A DNA stretch of 64,000 nt. Source: Kribbella sp. NBC_01245 (GTDB lineage Bacteria > Actinomycetota > Actinomycetes > Propionibacteriales > Kribbellaceae). The translations under genes were made by a program, and so were the position numbers. The notes under the pieces were generated by a model. The model searched no databases, was not told the DNA's origin, and saw only the letters and a list, made by a program, of their open reading frames with translations. The stretch spans positions 4,960,001 to 5,024,000 of the forward strand of contig NZ_CP108487.1 of assembly GCF_036226525.1 (NCBI RefSeq), in the 5' to 3' direction. Each line of letters begins with the position of its first letter. Position 1 is the stretch's first letter. Below are positions 8,199-16,044 of the stretch, in pieces.

Positions 8199-8615
8199 AT
8201 GATCTACCACAGCATCCGAGTCCAGATGAAGGCCGATGCTCCCCAGGAGCAGGTCGATGCCGCCCTCGAGCAGCTGCGCAAGATGGGCCGCGAGATCCCG
8301 GCCGTGCAGAGCTGGGCGGTCGGCCGCGACATCGGCGGCGACTTCGACTACGGCGCGCAATTCGTCCTGAAGGACCTCGACGGCTACCTCGAGTACATGC
8401 ACTCCCCGATCCACCGCAAGGTCGACGAAATCGGCCTCCCGATCGTCGAGAACATGATCTCGACCGACCTGACCGATGACGACGACCCGGCGATCGGCGA
8501 CAAGATCCGCGAGATCCACGTCAAGCGGTTCGAGGGCGATCCGGAGCTGCTGACCCTGGTCGAGGGCCTCGACTCCTACTCCGGCAGCGGCGTCCCGGGA
8601 ACGACCGGGAAATGA
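8199..8615 (+). CDS. Dabb (stress-responsive alpha/beta barrel) domain protein
   Basis: A 138-residue protein of the dimeric alpha/beta barrel family: MIYHSIRVQMKADAPQEQVD, then the central pattern VQSWAVGRDIGGDFDYG and the helix YLEYMHSPIHRKV. Dabb proteins include small ring-cleaving or cyclase-like enzymes and stress proteins of unknown role. The open frame begins at 8127, but GAAGGAG before the ATG at 8199 fixes the start. The stop overlaps the MFS start (ATGA), so both form one operon and may act on, and export, the same compound (inference). Confidence 0.82.
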   Translation: MIYHSIRVQMKADAPQEQVDAALEQLRKMGREIPAVQSWAVGRDIGGDFDYGAQFVLKDLDGYLEYMHSPIHRKVDEIGLPIVENMISTDLTDDDDPAIGDKIREIHVKRFEGDPELLTLVEGLDSYSGSGVPGTTGK

Positions 8616-10072
8616 CCACCACGCGGCGCCCGTCCGCGGGCGCGATCCTCCTCGTCCTCGCGGCGGGCACCGCGGCGTTCGCGATGCTGCAGTCGCTCAT
8701 CACCCCGGTGCTGGCCACCATCCAGTCAGAGCTGAACACGACGCAAAGCACAGTCACCTGGGTCCTGACCGCCAACCTGCTCTCCGCGGCGATCTTCACC
8801 CCGATCATCGGCCGCATAGGCGACTCGATCGGCAAGAAACGCGCCCTGGTGATCGTCCTACTCGCCCTAGTAGCCGGATCCCTTATCGCCGCCCTGGCCA
8901 CCAGCATCGGCGTACTCATCGCCGCCCGAGTCGTCCAAGGCGCGGCGGGCGCGGTCTTCCCCTTGGCGTACGGCATCATCCGGGACGAATTCCCAGCGGC
9001 CCGGGTCGCGTCCGGCGTCGGCGCGATCTCGGCGATCATCGCGGCCAGTGGTGGCCTCGGCATCGTGCTGGCCGGGCCGATCGTCACCGGTCTGGGCTAC
9101 TCCTGGCTGTTCTGGATCCCGATGATCCTCGCGATTCTCGCGACCGCCGCGGCCTACCTGTTCGTGCCCGAGTCGCCCGTACGTCAACCCGGCCGGATCA
9201 ACTGGCTCGCGGCGGGCCTACTCGCGTCCTGGCTGGTCCTGCTGCTGCTCGGGGTCAGCCGCGCGCCGGTCTGGGGCTGGACGTCGACGCAAGTAGTCGC
9301 GCTGATCGCCGGCGCCGCCGTACTGCTCGTCGCCTGGATCGCCACCGAGCTGCGATCACGAACGCCGTTGATCGACATGCGGATGATGCGCCTGCCAACC
9401 CTGTGGACGACCAACCTGGCCGCTTTGCTCTTCGGTGCCGGCCAGTTCGCGATGTTCGCGTTCCTGCCGCAGTTCGTGCAGACACCGACGTACGCCGGTT
9501 ACGGGTTCGGGTCGTCAGTCACGGCGGCGGGCCCGCTGATCCTTCCGATGCTGATCACGATGTTCGTCGGCGGAATGGCGAGCGGCCGGCTCGAACCCAT
9601 CTTCGGCTCAAAGGCCCAACTGGCCGGCGGATCGGCCTTGAGCGTGGTGGCCTTTGCCGGTCTGGCGTTCTTTCACGATGAACGCTGGCAGATCGGCGTA
9701 GCGACCGGCGTCTTCGAGCTCGGTATCGGCCTGGCCGTCTCCGCGATGACCAACCTGATCGTCACCGGCGTACCGTCGTCGCAAACCGGCGCGGCCACTG
9801 GGATGAACGCCAACTTCCGGACCATCGGCGGCGCACTCGGCACCGCCGTGGTCGGTTCAGTCATCACCAGCAACCTGCAGGGCAACGGCGTTCCGGCCGA
9901 GACGGGCTACGCCACCGGTTTCGGTGTCCTGAGCGTCATCTCGATCGCCGCGGTCGCCGCCGCCTTGCTCGTACCCTCAGTCCGTCAACGCAATAGCGCC
10001 ACGGCCGCGTCGAAGGCGGAGTCGCGATCGGCGGCGAACTCCTCGTCGGTGAAGACGGGCGTCCGGACGTGA
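8612..10072 (+). CDS. MFS drug-efflux-type permease (DHA2-like)
   Basis: A 486-residue membrane protein with about 14 predicted helices. The loop 2-3 motif is GRIGDSIGKKRALV, and VVQGAAGAVFPLAYGIIRDE corresponds to the family motif in helix 4-5. It likely exchanges protons for a hydrophobic solute or drug. The start overlaps the Dabb stop. The last 20 or so residues (SATAASKAESRSAANSSS) are low-complexity and run antisense through the tail of a decayed peptidase gene, which suggests the original stop was lost when that region rearranged (inference). Confidence 0.88.
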   Translation: MTTTRRPSAGAILLVLAAGTAAFAMLQSLITPVLATIQSELNTTQSTVTWVLTANLLSAAIFTPIIGRIGDSIGKKRALVIVLLALVAGSLIAALATSIGVLIAARVVQGAAGAVFPLAYGIIRDEFPAARVASGVGAISAIIAASGGLGIVLAGPIVTGLGYSWLFWIPMILAILATAAAYLFVPESPVRQPGRINWLAAGLLASWLVLLLLGVSRAPVWGWTSTQVVALIAGAAVLLVAWIATELRSRTPLIDMRMMRLPTLWTTNLAALLFGAGQFAMFAFLPQFVQTPTYAGYGFGSSVTAAGPLILPMLITMFVGGMASGRLEPIFGSKAQLAGGSALSVVAFAGLAFFHDERWQIGVATGVFELGIGLAVSAMTNLIVTGVPSSQTGAATGMNANFRTIGGALGTAVVGSVITSNLQGNGVPAETGYATGFGVLSVISIAAVAAALLVPSVRQRNSATAASKAESRSAANSSSVKTGVRT

Positions 10073-10352
10073 GGCGGAATGCCCGGGCCGTCGAAGCTGC
10101 GCCAGTCGGGCGTCCGGAACTCCTCGTTCGGCACGATGTAGTGCCAGCCGTTCGGCAGCTCCCGCACCAGCACATCGGAGAAGACGCCCTGCGTGTTCGC
10201 GCCGATCCGGACCGGTCGCGGGTCGCGTCGTCCGCGTCGTTCCGGGCCCGCTTCAGGTAGGCCAGGAAGGGTTTGCCGGTCAACCGCGACGCGAGCCGCA
10301 GACCGAATTCGTCCGAGCCGCCGCGGCCGATTCGCCACGAGAGAGGAATCAC
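9985..10352 (-). pseudogene. Remnant of an S41-family (tail-specific/CtpA-like) peptidase
   Basis: Two minus-strand frames hold adjoining parts of one S41 C-terminus. The first (about 10331-10215) reads GGSDEFGLRLASRLTGKPFL followed by AYLKRARNDADDATR, the region around the catalytic lysine strand. The second (about 10215-9985) reads GANTQGVFSDVLVRELPNG and ends with DSAFDAAVALLR. Between them the frame shifts and several tens of residues usual in the family are missing. No start or N-terminal two thirds exists upstream. It is therefore a truncated, frameshifted relic. Exact breakpoints are estimated. Confidence 0.75.
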
Positions 10353-10381
10353 CCGTCCCTTGGTAGACCTACCACCACCGG

Positions 10382-11005
10382 TCAGGGCACCGGGATTGCC
10401 GTGACCACCAGGTTGTTCGCATAACCTCCACGAGCCCGGTTGAAGGCGCCAGTACAGGTGATGAGCACCAGACGATGGGCGTCCGTCTGCGAGAAAGCCC
10501 CACTCGTCGTAGCCAAGGCATCCTTCGGCACGGACTTCACCGAACTCACCCGGTACGTCGCGCTACGGCCGCCACCGCGAAGCACCACTCGCTCTCCCGG
10601 CCGAACGCGTAGCAGGCGGACGAAGAACCCGAGGCCCTCTGTAGCCGAGTCGACGTGCCCAGCAAGCACTACCGAGCCGAACGGGTCTCCCGCCTGCGCC
10701 CCGCCATCCCACCACCCGACGGCCCGGACGTCCTCCGGCACGACGAGCAGCCCGTCCGTCGTACTGGCGGGCTGGACCGGCGCAGTAGCCCCGCCGGGCA
10801 GAACCAGTTGGGCCGGGATGAACCGGAAGCGTTGGCTCGCAGCGGGCGTTCCCACTCGCGCTGTCGGCACCACCTCAGCGCTCACCGGCGCTCGCCCGGG
10901 CTCAGCCTTAGGCGAAGGCGCAGGCTGCATGGCCGGGTCGGCGCAACCCGTGAGCGCCGAACCGGCCAGCAGCAGTACCGCGAGCCCGGTGTGGACTGAG
11001 GTCAT
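10382..11005 (-). CDS. Class F sortase, predicted lipoprotein
   Basis: A 207-residue exported protein. The N-terminus is a lipoprotein signal with lipobox LTGC. The sortase domain covers about 75-207, with catalytic H117 in VLAGHVDS, C184 in LITCTGAF and a following Arg in NRARGGY. Class F sortases are actinobacterial transpeptidases whose substrates are mostly unknown. The start codon overlaps the DUF4397 stop (ATGA, 11002-11005), so the two are coupled. That coupling suggests the DUF4397 protein is a partner or substrate, but no LPxTG-like motif is evident in it. Confidence 0.88.
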   Translation of the reverse strand: MTSVHTGLAVLLLAGSALTGCADPAMQPAPSPKAEPGRAPVSAEVVPTARVGTPAASQRFRFIPAQLVLPGGATAPVQPASTTDGLLVVPEDVRAVGWWDGGAQAGDPFGSVVLAGHVDSATEGLGFFVRLLRVRPGERVVLRGGGRSATYRVSSVKSVPKDALATTSGAFSQTDAHRLVLITCTGAFNRARGGYANNLVVTAIPVP

Positions 11006-11775
11006 CGGAGAGCGGCTTGCCCGCCGGTGCCGGTGTCCACGCGATCAGGCTTGACCGAACCGGTGCGCGGCAGTGTGAGCACACCGACCACCACGGTCAT
11101 CGTCTTCGCCGCCGGTACACCGACCGCGAATACCCGGTTTAGCGAACCGCCTTTCACGGTCAGTGATAAAGGACCGAGAACTCTGGGCGAAGTGGCACCG
11201 GCCGGAACGATTTCGACCCGGTAAGTACCAGCCGGAACGACCAGTTCTAGGGATTCACCATTGGCCACATTCGCGAACAGCACCTGGCCGTTCACCCGGA
11301 TATCGGCCGGACCGACCGCGGCCGTGTGTGCCACCCGCAGCAATGCCTTGTCCGCCGTCACCGCGGTCGACTTGTTGGCGTACGAGGTGACGACCGGCGC
11401 GCCGGTCGGGGCGGCCGGCAGATGCAGGACGGTGTCCTGACTACCTCCCGTCAACACCCGGATACGCCGATCGAGCACCGTGGTGGCGCCGGCTTTCGCC
11501 GTGATCCGGCGCTCCCCCGAGGTCAGCCGGAACGGGCCGACCATGGTCGCCGGTGCCACCCCGCGAGCCACGGTCCGGCCGTCCACCGAGATGTCGACCG
11601 TCCGCCCGGGCAGCCCCTGGACGACGTACACCAGCCCAGTCGAGGCGGCTGTCGCACCGGGCAGGATCGCGGCCGGCACCAAACAGGCTGTCACCGCGAG
11701 CACACTCAGGATTACCGGACGGCGCATTCTCGAATCACCGGACCGGAATCGCTTCGACACTTTCTGCAATACCAT
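11002..11775 (-). CDS. Secreted DUF4397 domain protein
   Basis: A 257-residue exported protein with a signal peptide (MRRPVILSVLAVTACLVPAA, cleavage near ATA) and beta-rich DUF4397 units, each with a pattern such as GLVYVVQGLPGRTVDISVDG and LLRVAHTAAVGPADIRVNG. The domain is common in surface proteins of actinobacteria. The frame is open far upstream to 12600, but that part is antisense to another gene. The ATG at 11775 has GAGGGGG upstream and sits just before the signal peptide. The C-terminus is short and hydrophilic (RVDTGTGGQAALR) with an adjacent Val/Leu-rich strand. It is coupled to the class F sortase gene. Confidence 0.85.
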   Translation of the reverse strand: MVLQKVSKRFRSGDSRMRRPVILSVLAVTACLVPAAILPGATAASTGLVYVVQGLPGRTVDISVDGRTVARGVAPATMVGPFRLTSGERRITAKAGATTVLDRRIRVLTGGSQDTVLHLPAAPTGAPVVTSYANKSTAVTADKALLRVAHTAAVGPADIRVNGQVLFANVANGESLELVVPAGTYRVEIVPAGATSPRVLGPLSLTVKGGSLNRVFAVGVPAAKTMTVVVGVLTLPRTGSVKPDRVDTGTGGQAALR

Positions 11776-11911
11776 CACAACCCCCTCTGGACGCCTCAAA
11801 GGGAATTCTGGATAAATACGGAAATGAATTCCCTCGGCATCGATTGCGGCGTATGGTACGGGCAACTCGCGCGGGTCTCCAGAGGTCAGGTGGCTCTGGT
11901 TCCCAGGCGAG

Positions 11912-12628
11912 ATGGGGGCGGACAACTTGACTGCTTCGACGATCGGGCGAGCAGCCCGAATGCGCCACGGTCTGGTTCTGGTCGCGCTGACTCCGGGGCT
12001 CAGCGCGGCCACGTCCTGCGATCCCCCCGTGACGGCGCCGACGGCGCCGAGCCCGAGTGCGGCCACGCCATCGGCTACCGGTGGTCCGAAGGTCCCAGGT
12101 CCCAACGGAGCGGGGATCCGCCTCCTCGTGACACCGCGGCCGGACGGATCATTCGTCGTCACTGAGCGGGTCGTGCTGCGGCGGCCGGTCAGCACGCTGC
12201 CCCTGCGCCTGCCAGACGTGAAGCAGGCCAAAGGAGCCGTGATCAGGCCGGCCGCGGTCGACCTGAAGGTCAGCGCCGATGACGTAGCGGTTGCTGCCGC
12301 TCCGATCGTCGTGACCTCCTCGACCGAGCTCGTGCTGGGAACACCCGGGACAGTGATCGAGTTCAGGTACCGACTCACCGGGACCACCTGGCGGGCGGAG
12401 CCGTCCCCGCCTGGCCGGGTCCTCAGCCTCATCACCCCGCTGGCCGCCGGCGCCGACGAGACGCTGCCGACCGTGATCCTCGTCGGCTCCGGCCTTCGCA
12501 ACGCCAGTTGCCCCGAACTCCCCGAGCCGCGCTGCGCCTTCGGCGCCCAGCCCCATCTCACTGTCCAGCCGGATATCCCGGCTGGACAGGCGACCGTCAT
12601 CCTGCAACTGGACCTGCCAAAGAGCTGA
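11912..12628 (+). CDS. Secreted or lipid-anchored hypothetical protein
   Basis: A 238-residue protein (222 if started at the ATG at 11960, MRHGLVLVALTPGLSAATSC). The segment looks like a signal peptide ending at a cysteine, but the lipobox (AATSC) is poor. A Pro/Ser/Thr linker follows, then a beta-rich domain of about 160 residues with two cysteines (NASCPELPEPRCAFG) that could form a disulfide. I do not recognise the family. It is divergent from the sortase/DUF4397 pair and may belong to the same surface system. The start is uncertain because no strong Shine-Dalgarno is seen. Confidence 0.65.
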   Translation: MGADNLTASTIGRAARMRHGLVLVALTPGLSAATSCDPPVTAPTAPSPSAATPSATGGPKVPGPNGAGIRLLVTPRPDGSFVVTERVVLRRPVSTLPLRLPDVKQAKGAVIRPAAVDLKVSADDVAVAAAPIVVTSSTELVLGTPGTVIEFRYRLTGTTWRAEPSPPGRVLSLITPLAAGADETLPTVILVGSGLRNASCPELPEPRCAFGAQPHLTVQPDIPAGQATVILQLDLPKS

Positions 12629-12633
12629 CCGGA

Positions 12634-15600
12634 CTAGCGAGCTTCGAGTTCGGCCAACTGGACGCGGAGTTCACCACCCGGCGCCGGTTGCACCTTGGTC
12701 GCGACGACCCGGACATACCGCGCGCTAGTTGCCGTGAAGGTGAACGACTGCGCCAGCTCATCCGGCTTCGGGTATCCCGTTTTGGTGACCACCGGCGTCC
12801 AGGTCGAGCCGTTCAGCGAGGTCTGGATCTCGAAGTCGACCGGGAAACCCGCGCCGGTGTTCGCGCCATCACTGCGAGCGAACAACGCCACCTCTTTGAT
12901 GCCGGTTACCGCACCGAGGTCGACCGTCGCGGACTGCTGCCCGGTCGTGAACGGCTCACTGGTCCACCCCAGCGAGTAGCCCAGCACCGAGTGGGTCAGC
13001 CCGTCGGTCAACGCGCTCCGGCGCCAGCCGTTGTCGTGGAACTCCGATGACGAGGACGCCGTCACCGCACGACCGGCGGCATAGTTGCCCCCAGCAACTT
13101 CTACCTCGCCGAACTGCATCCGGTAATGCCCGAACGGATCCTTGCTCAGCTTCGTCCCGGTGACCCGAACGAACCGAACCGGCCGCTCCGCGAAGGCCGC
13201 ACCCTGCGCACCAGCTGCCGGACGCGGTACGCCCTGCCGCGAGGCGACCGTCGTCCAAGCCGAACCATCCGCCGAGATCTCGACGGTGTAGTCGACCGGG
13301 AATCCGATACCCACATTCGCGCCATCCGCGCGCGGCCAAAGGTCCACCCGGCCGGCCTGGACCGCACTACCCAGGTCAACCGTCAACGTCTCCGTGTGGT
13401 CAACGTCGATTTGGCTGTTACTGCTCCACCCAAGTGCGCCCGCGACCGCTCCGGTGAAACCATCGACGGCGAAGCGCGAGTTCCAGCCGTCGCTGTCGTA
13501 CGAGCTGCTCGTCTGGATCGCGGCACCCACGGCCGGGTTGGTGAAGGGATGGACCCGCAGGTTGTCGAACCGGGCCGCGGTACCACCGGTCACCAGGGCC
13601 ACGTGGCCGACGGCGTACGCGTCATCCGTGACGGTCAGCAACGGCGCCGCGTTCGCCCCGACGTACACGCGAATTTGCTTGCCCTTGGCAATGACCCGCA
13701 GATGCGTCCACTGGCCGGGCTGGTAGCCGGGGATCTGCGCCTTGCCGATCTCCTGGTCACCGCGATGCAGGAAGACCTCGCCGTTGTTGCGAATGGCCGC
13801 GAGATATCCGGTGTTGTAGTCCGTCGCGTTGACGTTGCGGACGACCAGTCCGGCCCAGTTGTTCTGGCCGCCATTGCCGGCGACACCCGTGATCCGCAGG
13901 TCGGCGTCGGCCACCAGGTCGCCGTACGAGCGGCCCTCGATCGCGGCGGCGGCCGAGTACCAGCCTTCTTCGAGGCGCGACTGAACCAGCTCGCCGCTCT
14001 CGGTCCGCCAATGACCAGTGGGCTGGCCGTTGCCGTCGTCGACCGCGAACCGCAGGTTGTCCGTACCCGCCGCGAAGTCGTCCGTGAGCGGTCCGTCGGT
14101 CCGGATGTCCGGCGCCGGCGAGACCAGCGCCGCCAGGATCTGCCGATGCTTCTCGTACACGGACGCACCGGAGCGCTCGTACGACGAGAAGTCGGTGATC
14201 AGGGATTCCACGATCGCCCGGGCCAGGTTCGGCTTGACCGCGGCGAGTTTGGTCAGCAGCTCGAAGTCCTCCTGCCCATCGAGCTGAGTCTCACTGCGGA
14301 CGCTGTCGTACACGTCGAGCGCGGCACGGTTCGGCCGGACGATGAAGGTGTCGCCGGTCTGCGGCTCGTCGAAGGTGTTGTACTGGCGCGCGTTGTCGTT
14401 GGTCCAGCGATGCCAGTAGTTCCAGCCCCAGTGCAGGTAGCCGGTGCCACCGATCTTCCACACCAGCCAGGGCAGCAGCCGGGTCTTCGCGAGATGCATG
14501 CCGATCAGCCGGTTCATGTGGAAGTTCTGCGGCACGATGCAGGTGTAGAGCCACAGGTCTTTGCCCGCCCGCTTCTGCGCCTGCCAGAAGCCCGCGTGAT
14601 CCTCATAGTTCTCGGTGTACGGCGTGACCGTGCTGACGCGCTGCGCCGCCTCCGGCAGGAAGCTGAAGCCGTACGCCTCGTTGGTGCGCGGATTCGGGAA
14701 GTAGTCGTCATAGAGGTCGTAGAACCAAGCGGCAGCCGTTGCCTGGTTGGGATGCGTCGGCTCGTCCAACGCGCTCATGTAGAAGTTCTCGGCCCAGCCC
14801 TTGGCCACGAGGTGCTCGCGCAGCTTGGCGAACATCATCTTCAGGTACGACGTGCTCTCGGTGGTGTTCGGCGGAACGAGCACGCGCTGCACCTGCCCGT
14901 TGACGTTCTTCAGCATCTCCAAGTGCGGGTCTTCGGCACCGTTGGGGCCAGGCTCGAGCAACGTCGGGGTGTAGATGTACTGCATCGCGCCCGCGTCCAC
15001 GAACAACTGCACGAACCGGTCGAAGTCCGTCCAGTCGATCAGGTAATTGCCCTGGGCATCGATCTGCGTGCGCGGCCGGATCAGCGCCTGGAAGTCGGCG
15101 TACACCAGGTTGTTGCGGTGTTTCGCCTGGTTCCGGGCGAAGCTCTCGATCACCTTCCACCAGTTCGGGCTGAAGGCGGCGGCATTGTCGTACTGGAACG
15201 GGATCGCGCGCTCGGTGCCGGAGTAGTCCCAGCCGACCGACGTGGTCCAGCCGTTCATCTTGAACGTCGACTGGTTGGCCGGCGGTACGTCGACCGGATA
15301 GACGACGACCGTGACGGGCACGACCGTGTCGCCGCCGCTGCTGCGAACCGTCACCGAACCGGTGTAGGCGCCGGGCGCCTGACCAGCGGGGACGGAAACG
15401 CTGTAGTGGAAGGCCTGCGTGTATCCGGCCGGGACGGACTTCGGCGTGTTCTCGACGAGTGCGTCGTAGTAGTCGTTCTGGCCGTTCGGCGCTCGGTCGA
15501 TGTCGGGCATCGGGCCGAGCTCCGCGCCTTCGCCGCCGATCAGGATGTTCGGGTGGTTGTACTGACTGCGCAAGGTCACGCTGGTTACGGGGATGGTCGC

Positions 15601-15885
15601 GCCGCCCGGGCCGGTCAGGGCGGCGGGCTGGGCCAGCTGGGCGCCGGTGACGTTTTGGTCGGGGCGGAGCATGATCTGCGCTGCCTCCACCTCGCCGCGA
15701 GCCGCGTGCAGGGTGATCGTGGTGGGCGCGTTGGCCGGCCGGGGTGTCGACGAGAACACGTGGTCGGCGGCGTTGTGCACCCAGACGGCCGGCGGCGCCG
15801 CGGTCGCCGGAGGTGTGAGCAGAGTGCCGGTCAGCGCGACCAGCACGCCGATGCCGACGGCCCGCGCGGTTCGCAGTGAGCTCAT
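12634..15885 (-). CDS. Secreted GH123/DUF4091-family glycoside hydrolase with two discoidin domains (copy 2)
   Basis: A 1083-residue paralogue of the protein at 2203-5379 with the same order: signal peptide (cleavage near ATA), GH123/DUF4091 region (about 30-575), jelly-roll domain (about 595-780) and two F5/8 type C domains (about 790-935 and 940-1083). The paired acids are D374-E375 in FYMSALDEP, closer to the usual GH123 form than the ANDES of copy 1. Shared landmarks include HWGWNYW and FxVRPNRAAxDVYDS. RBS GAGAGGA precedes the ATG. It is divergent from an MFS gene. Copies differ enough to suggest different substrates rather than a recent duplication. Confidence 0.87.
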   Translation of the reverse strand: MSSLRTARAVGIGVLVALTGTLLTPPATAAPPAVWVHNAADHVFSSTPRPANAPTTITLHAARGEVEAAQIMLRPDQNVTGAQLAQPAALTGPGGATIPVTSVTLRSQYNHPNILIGGEGAELGPMPDIDRAPNGQNDYYDALVENTPKSVPAGYTQAFHYSVSVPAGQAPGAYTGSVTVRSSGGDTVVPVTVVVYPVDVPPANQSTFKMNGWTTSVGWDYSGTERAIPFQYDNAAAFSPNWWKVIESFARNQAKHRNNLVYADFQALIRPRTQIDAQGNYLIDWTDFDRFVQLFVDAGAMQYIYTPTLLEPGPNGAEDPHLEMLKNVNGQVQRVLVPPNTTESTSYLKMMFAKLREHLVAKGWAENFYMSALDEPTHPNQATAAAWFYDLYDDYFPNPRTNEAYGFSFLPEAAQRVSTVTPYTENYEDHAGFWQAQKRAGKDLWLYTCIVPQNFHMNRLIGMHLAKTRLLPWLVWKIGGTGYLHWGWNYWHRWTNDNARQYNTFDEPQTGDTFIVRPNRAALDVYDSVRSETQLDGQEDFELLTKLAAVKPNLARAIVESLITDFSSYERSGASVYEKHRQILAALVSPAPDIRTDGPLTDDFAAGTDNLRFAVDDGNGQPTGHWRTESGELVQSRLEEGWYSAAAAIEGRSYGDLVADADLRITGVAGNGGQNNWAGLVVRNVNATDYNTGYLAAIRNNGEVFLHRGDQEIGKAQIPGYQPGQWTHLRVIAKGKQIRVYVGANAAPLLTVTDDAYAVGHVALVTGGTAARFDNLRVHPFTNPAVGAAIQTSSSYDSDGWNSRFAVDGFTGAVAGALGWSSNSQIDVDHTETLTVDLGSAVQAGRVDLWPRADGANVGIGFPVDYTVEISADGSAWTTVASRQGVPRPAAGAQGAAFAERPVRFVRVTGTKLSKDPFGHYRMQFGEVEVAGGNYAAGRAVTASSSSEFHDNGWRRSALTDGLTHSVLGYSLGWTSEPFTTGQQSATVDLGAVTGIKEVALFARSDGANTGAGFPVDFEIQTSLNGSTWTPVVTKTGYPKPDELAQSFTFTATSARYVRVVATKVQPAPGGELRVQLAELEAR

Positions 15886-15907
15886 GGTGTTCCTCTCGAG
15901 CGGTGAG

Positions 15908-15919
15908 TGAAACGATTCA
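15908..15919. promoter_or_regulatory. LacI-family-like operator upstream of GH123-like gene 2
   Basis: TGAAACGATTCA is a 12-bp palindrome with one mismatch, centred on CG and matching the LacI-type core TGAAACGTTTCA. It lies 23 bp upstream of the start codon. No LacI gene is in the window. Confidence 0.45.
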
Positions 15920-16044
15920 ACCGAACGCCGAGCCCAACCCTGGCAGCGCCGATCGAATTACGCCGAGCTTCGTATTAATCGGAAGCGACAGCAACGCATT
16001 CGATTCCGGTGAAATCCTTCAGCGGGACGGTTTAAGGTCCTGAC

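Noticed and set aside
11776-12600. N-terminal extension of the DUF4397 frame
   Set aside because: It is antisense to the gene at 11912-12628, has no family features, and the true signal peptide and RBS start at 11775.
13126-15879. A 917-residue plus-strand frame
   Set aside because: It is the antisense of the second GH123-like gene, is Arg/Val-rich without domain features, and arises from GC-rich codon structure.
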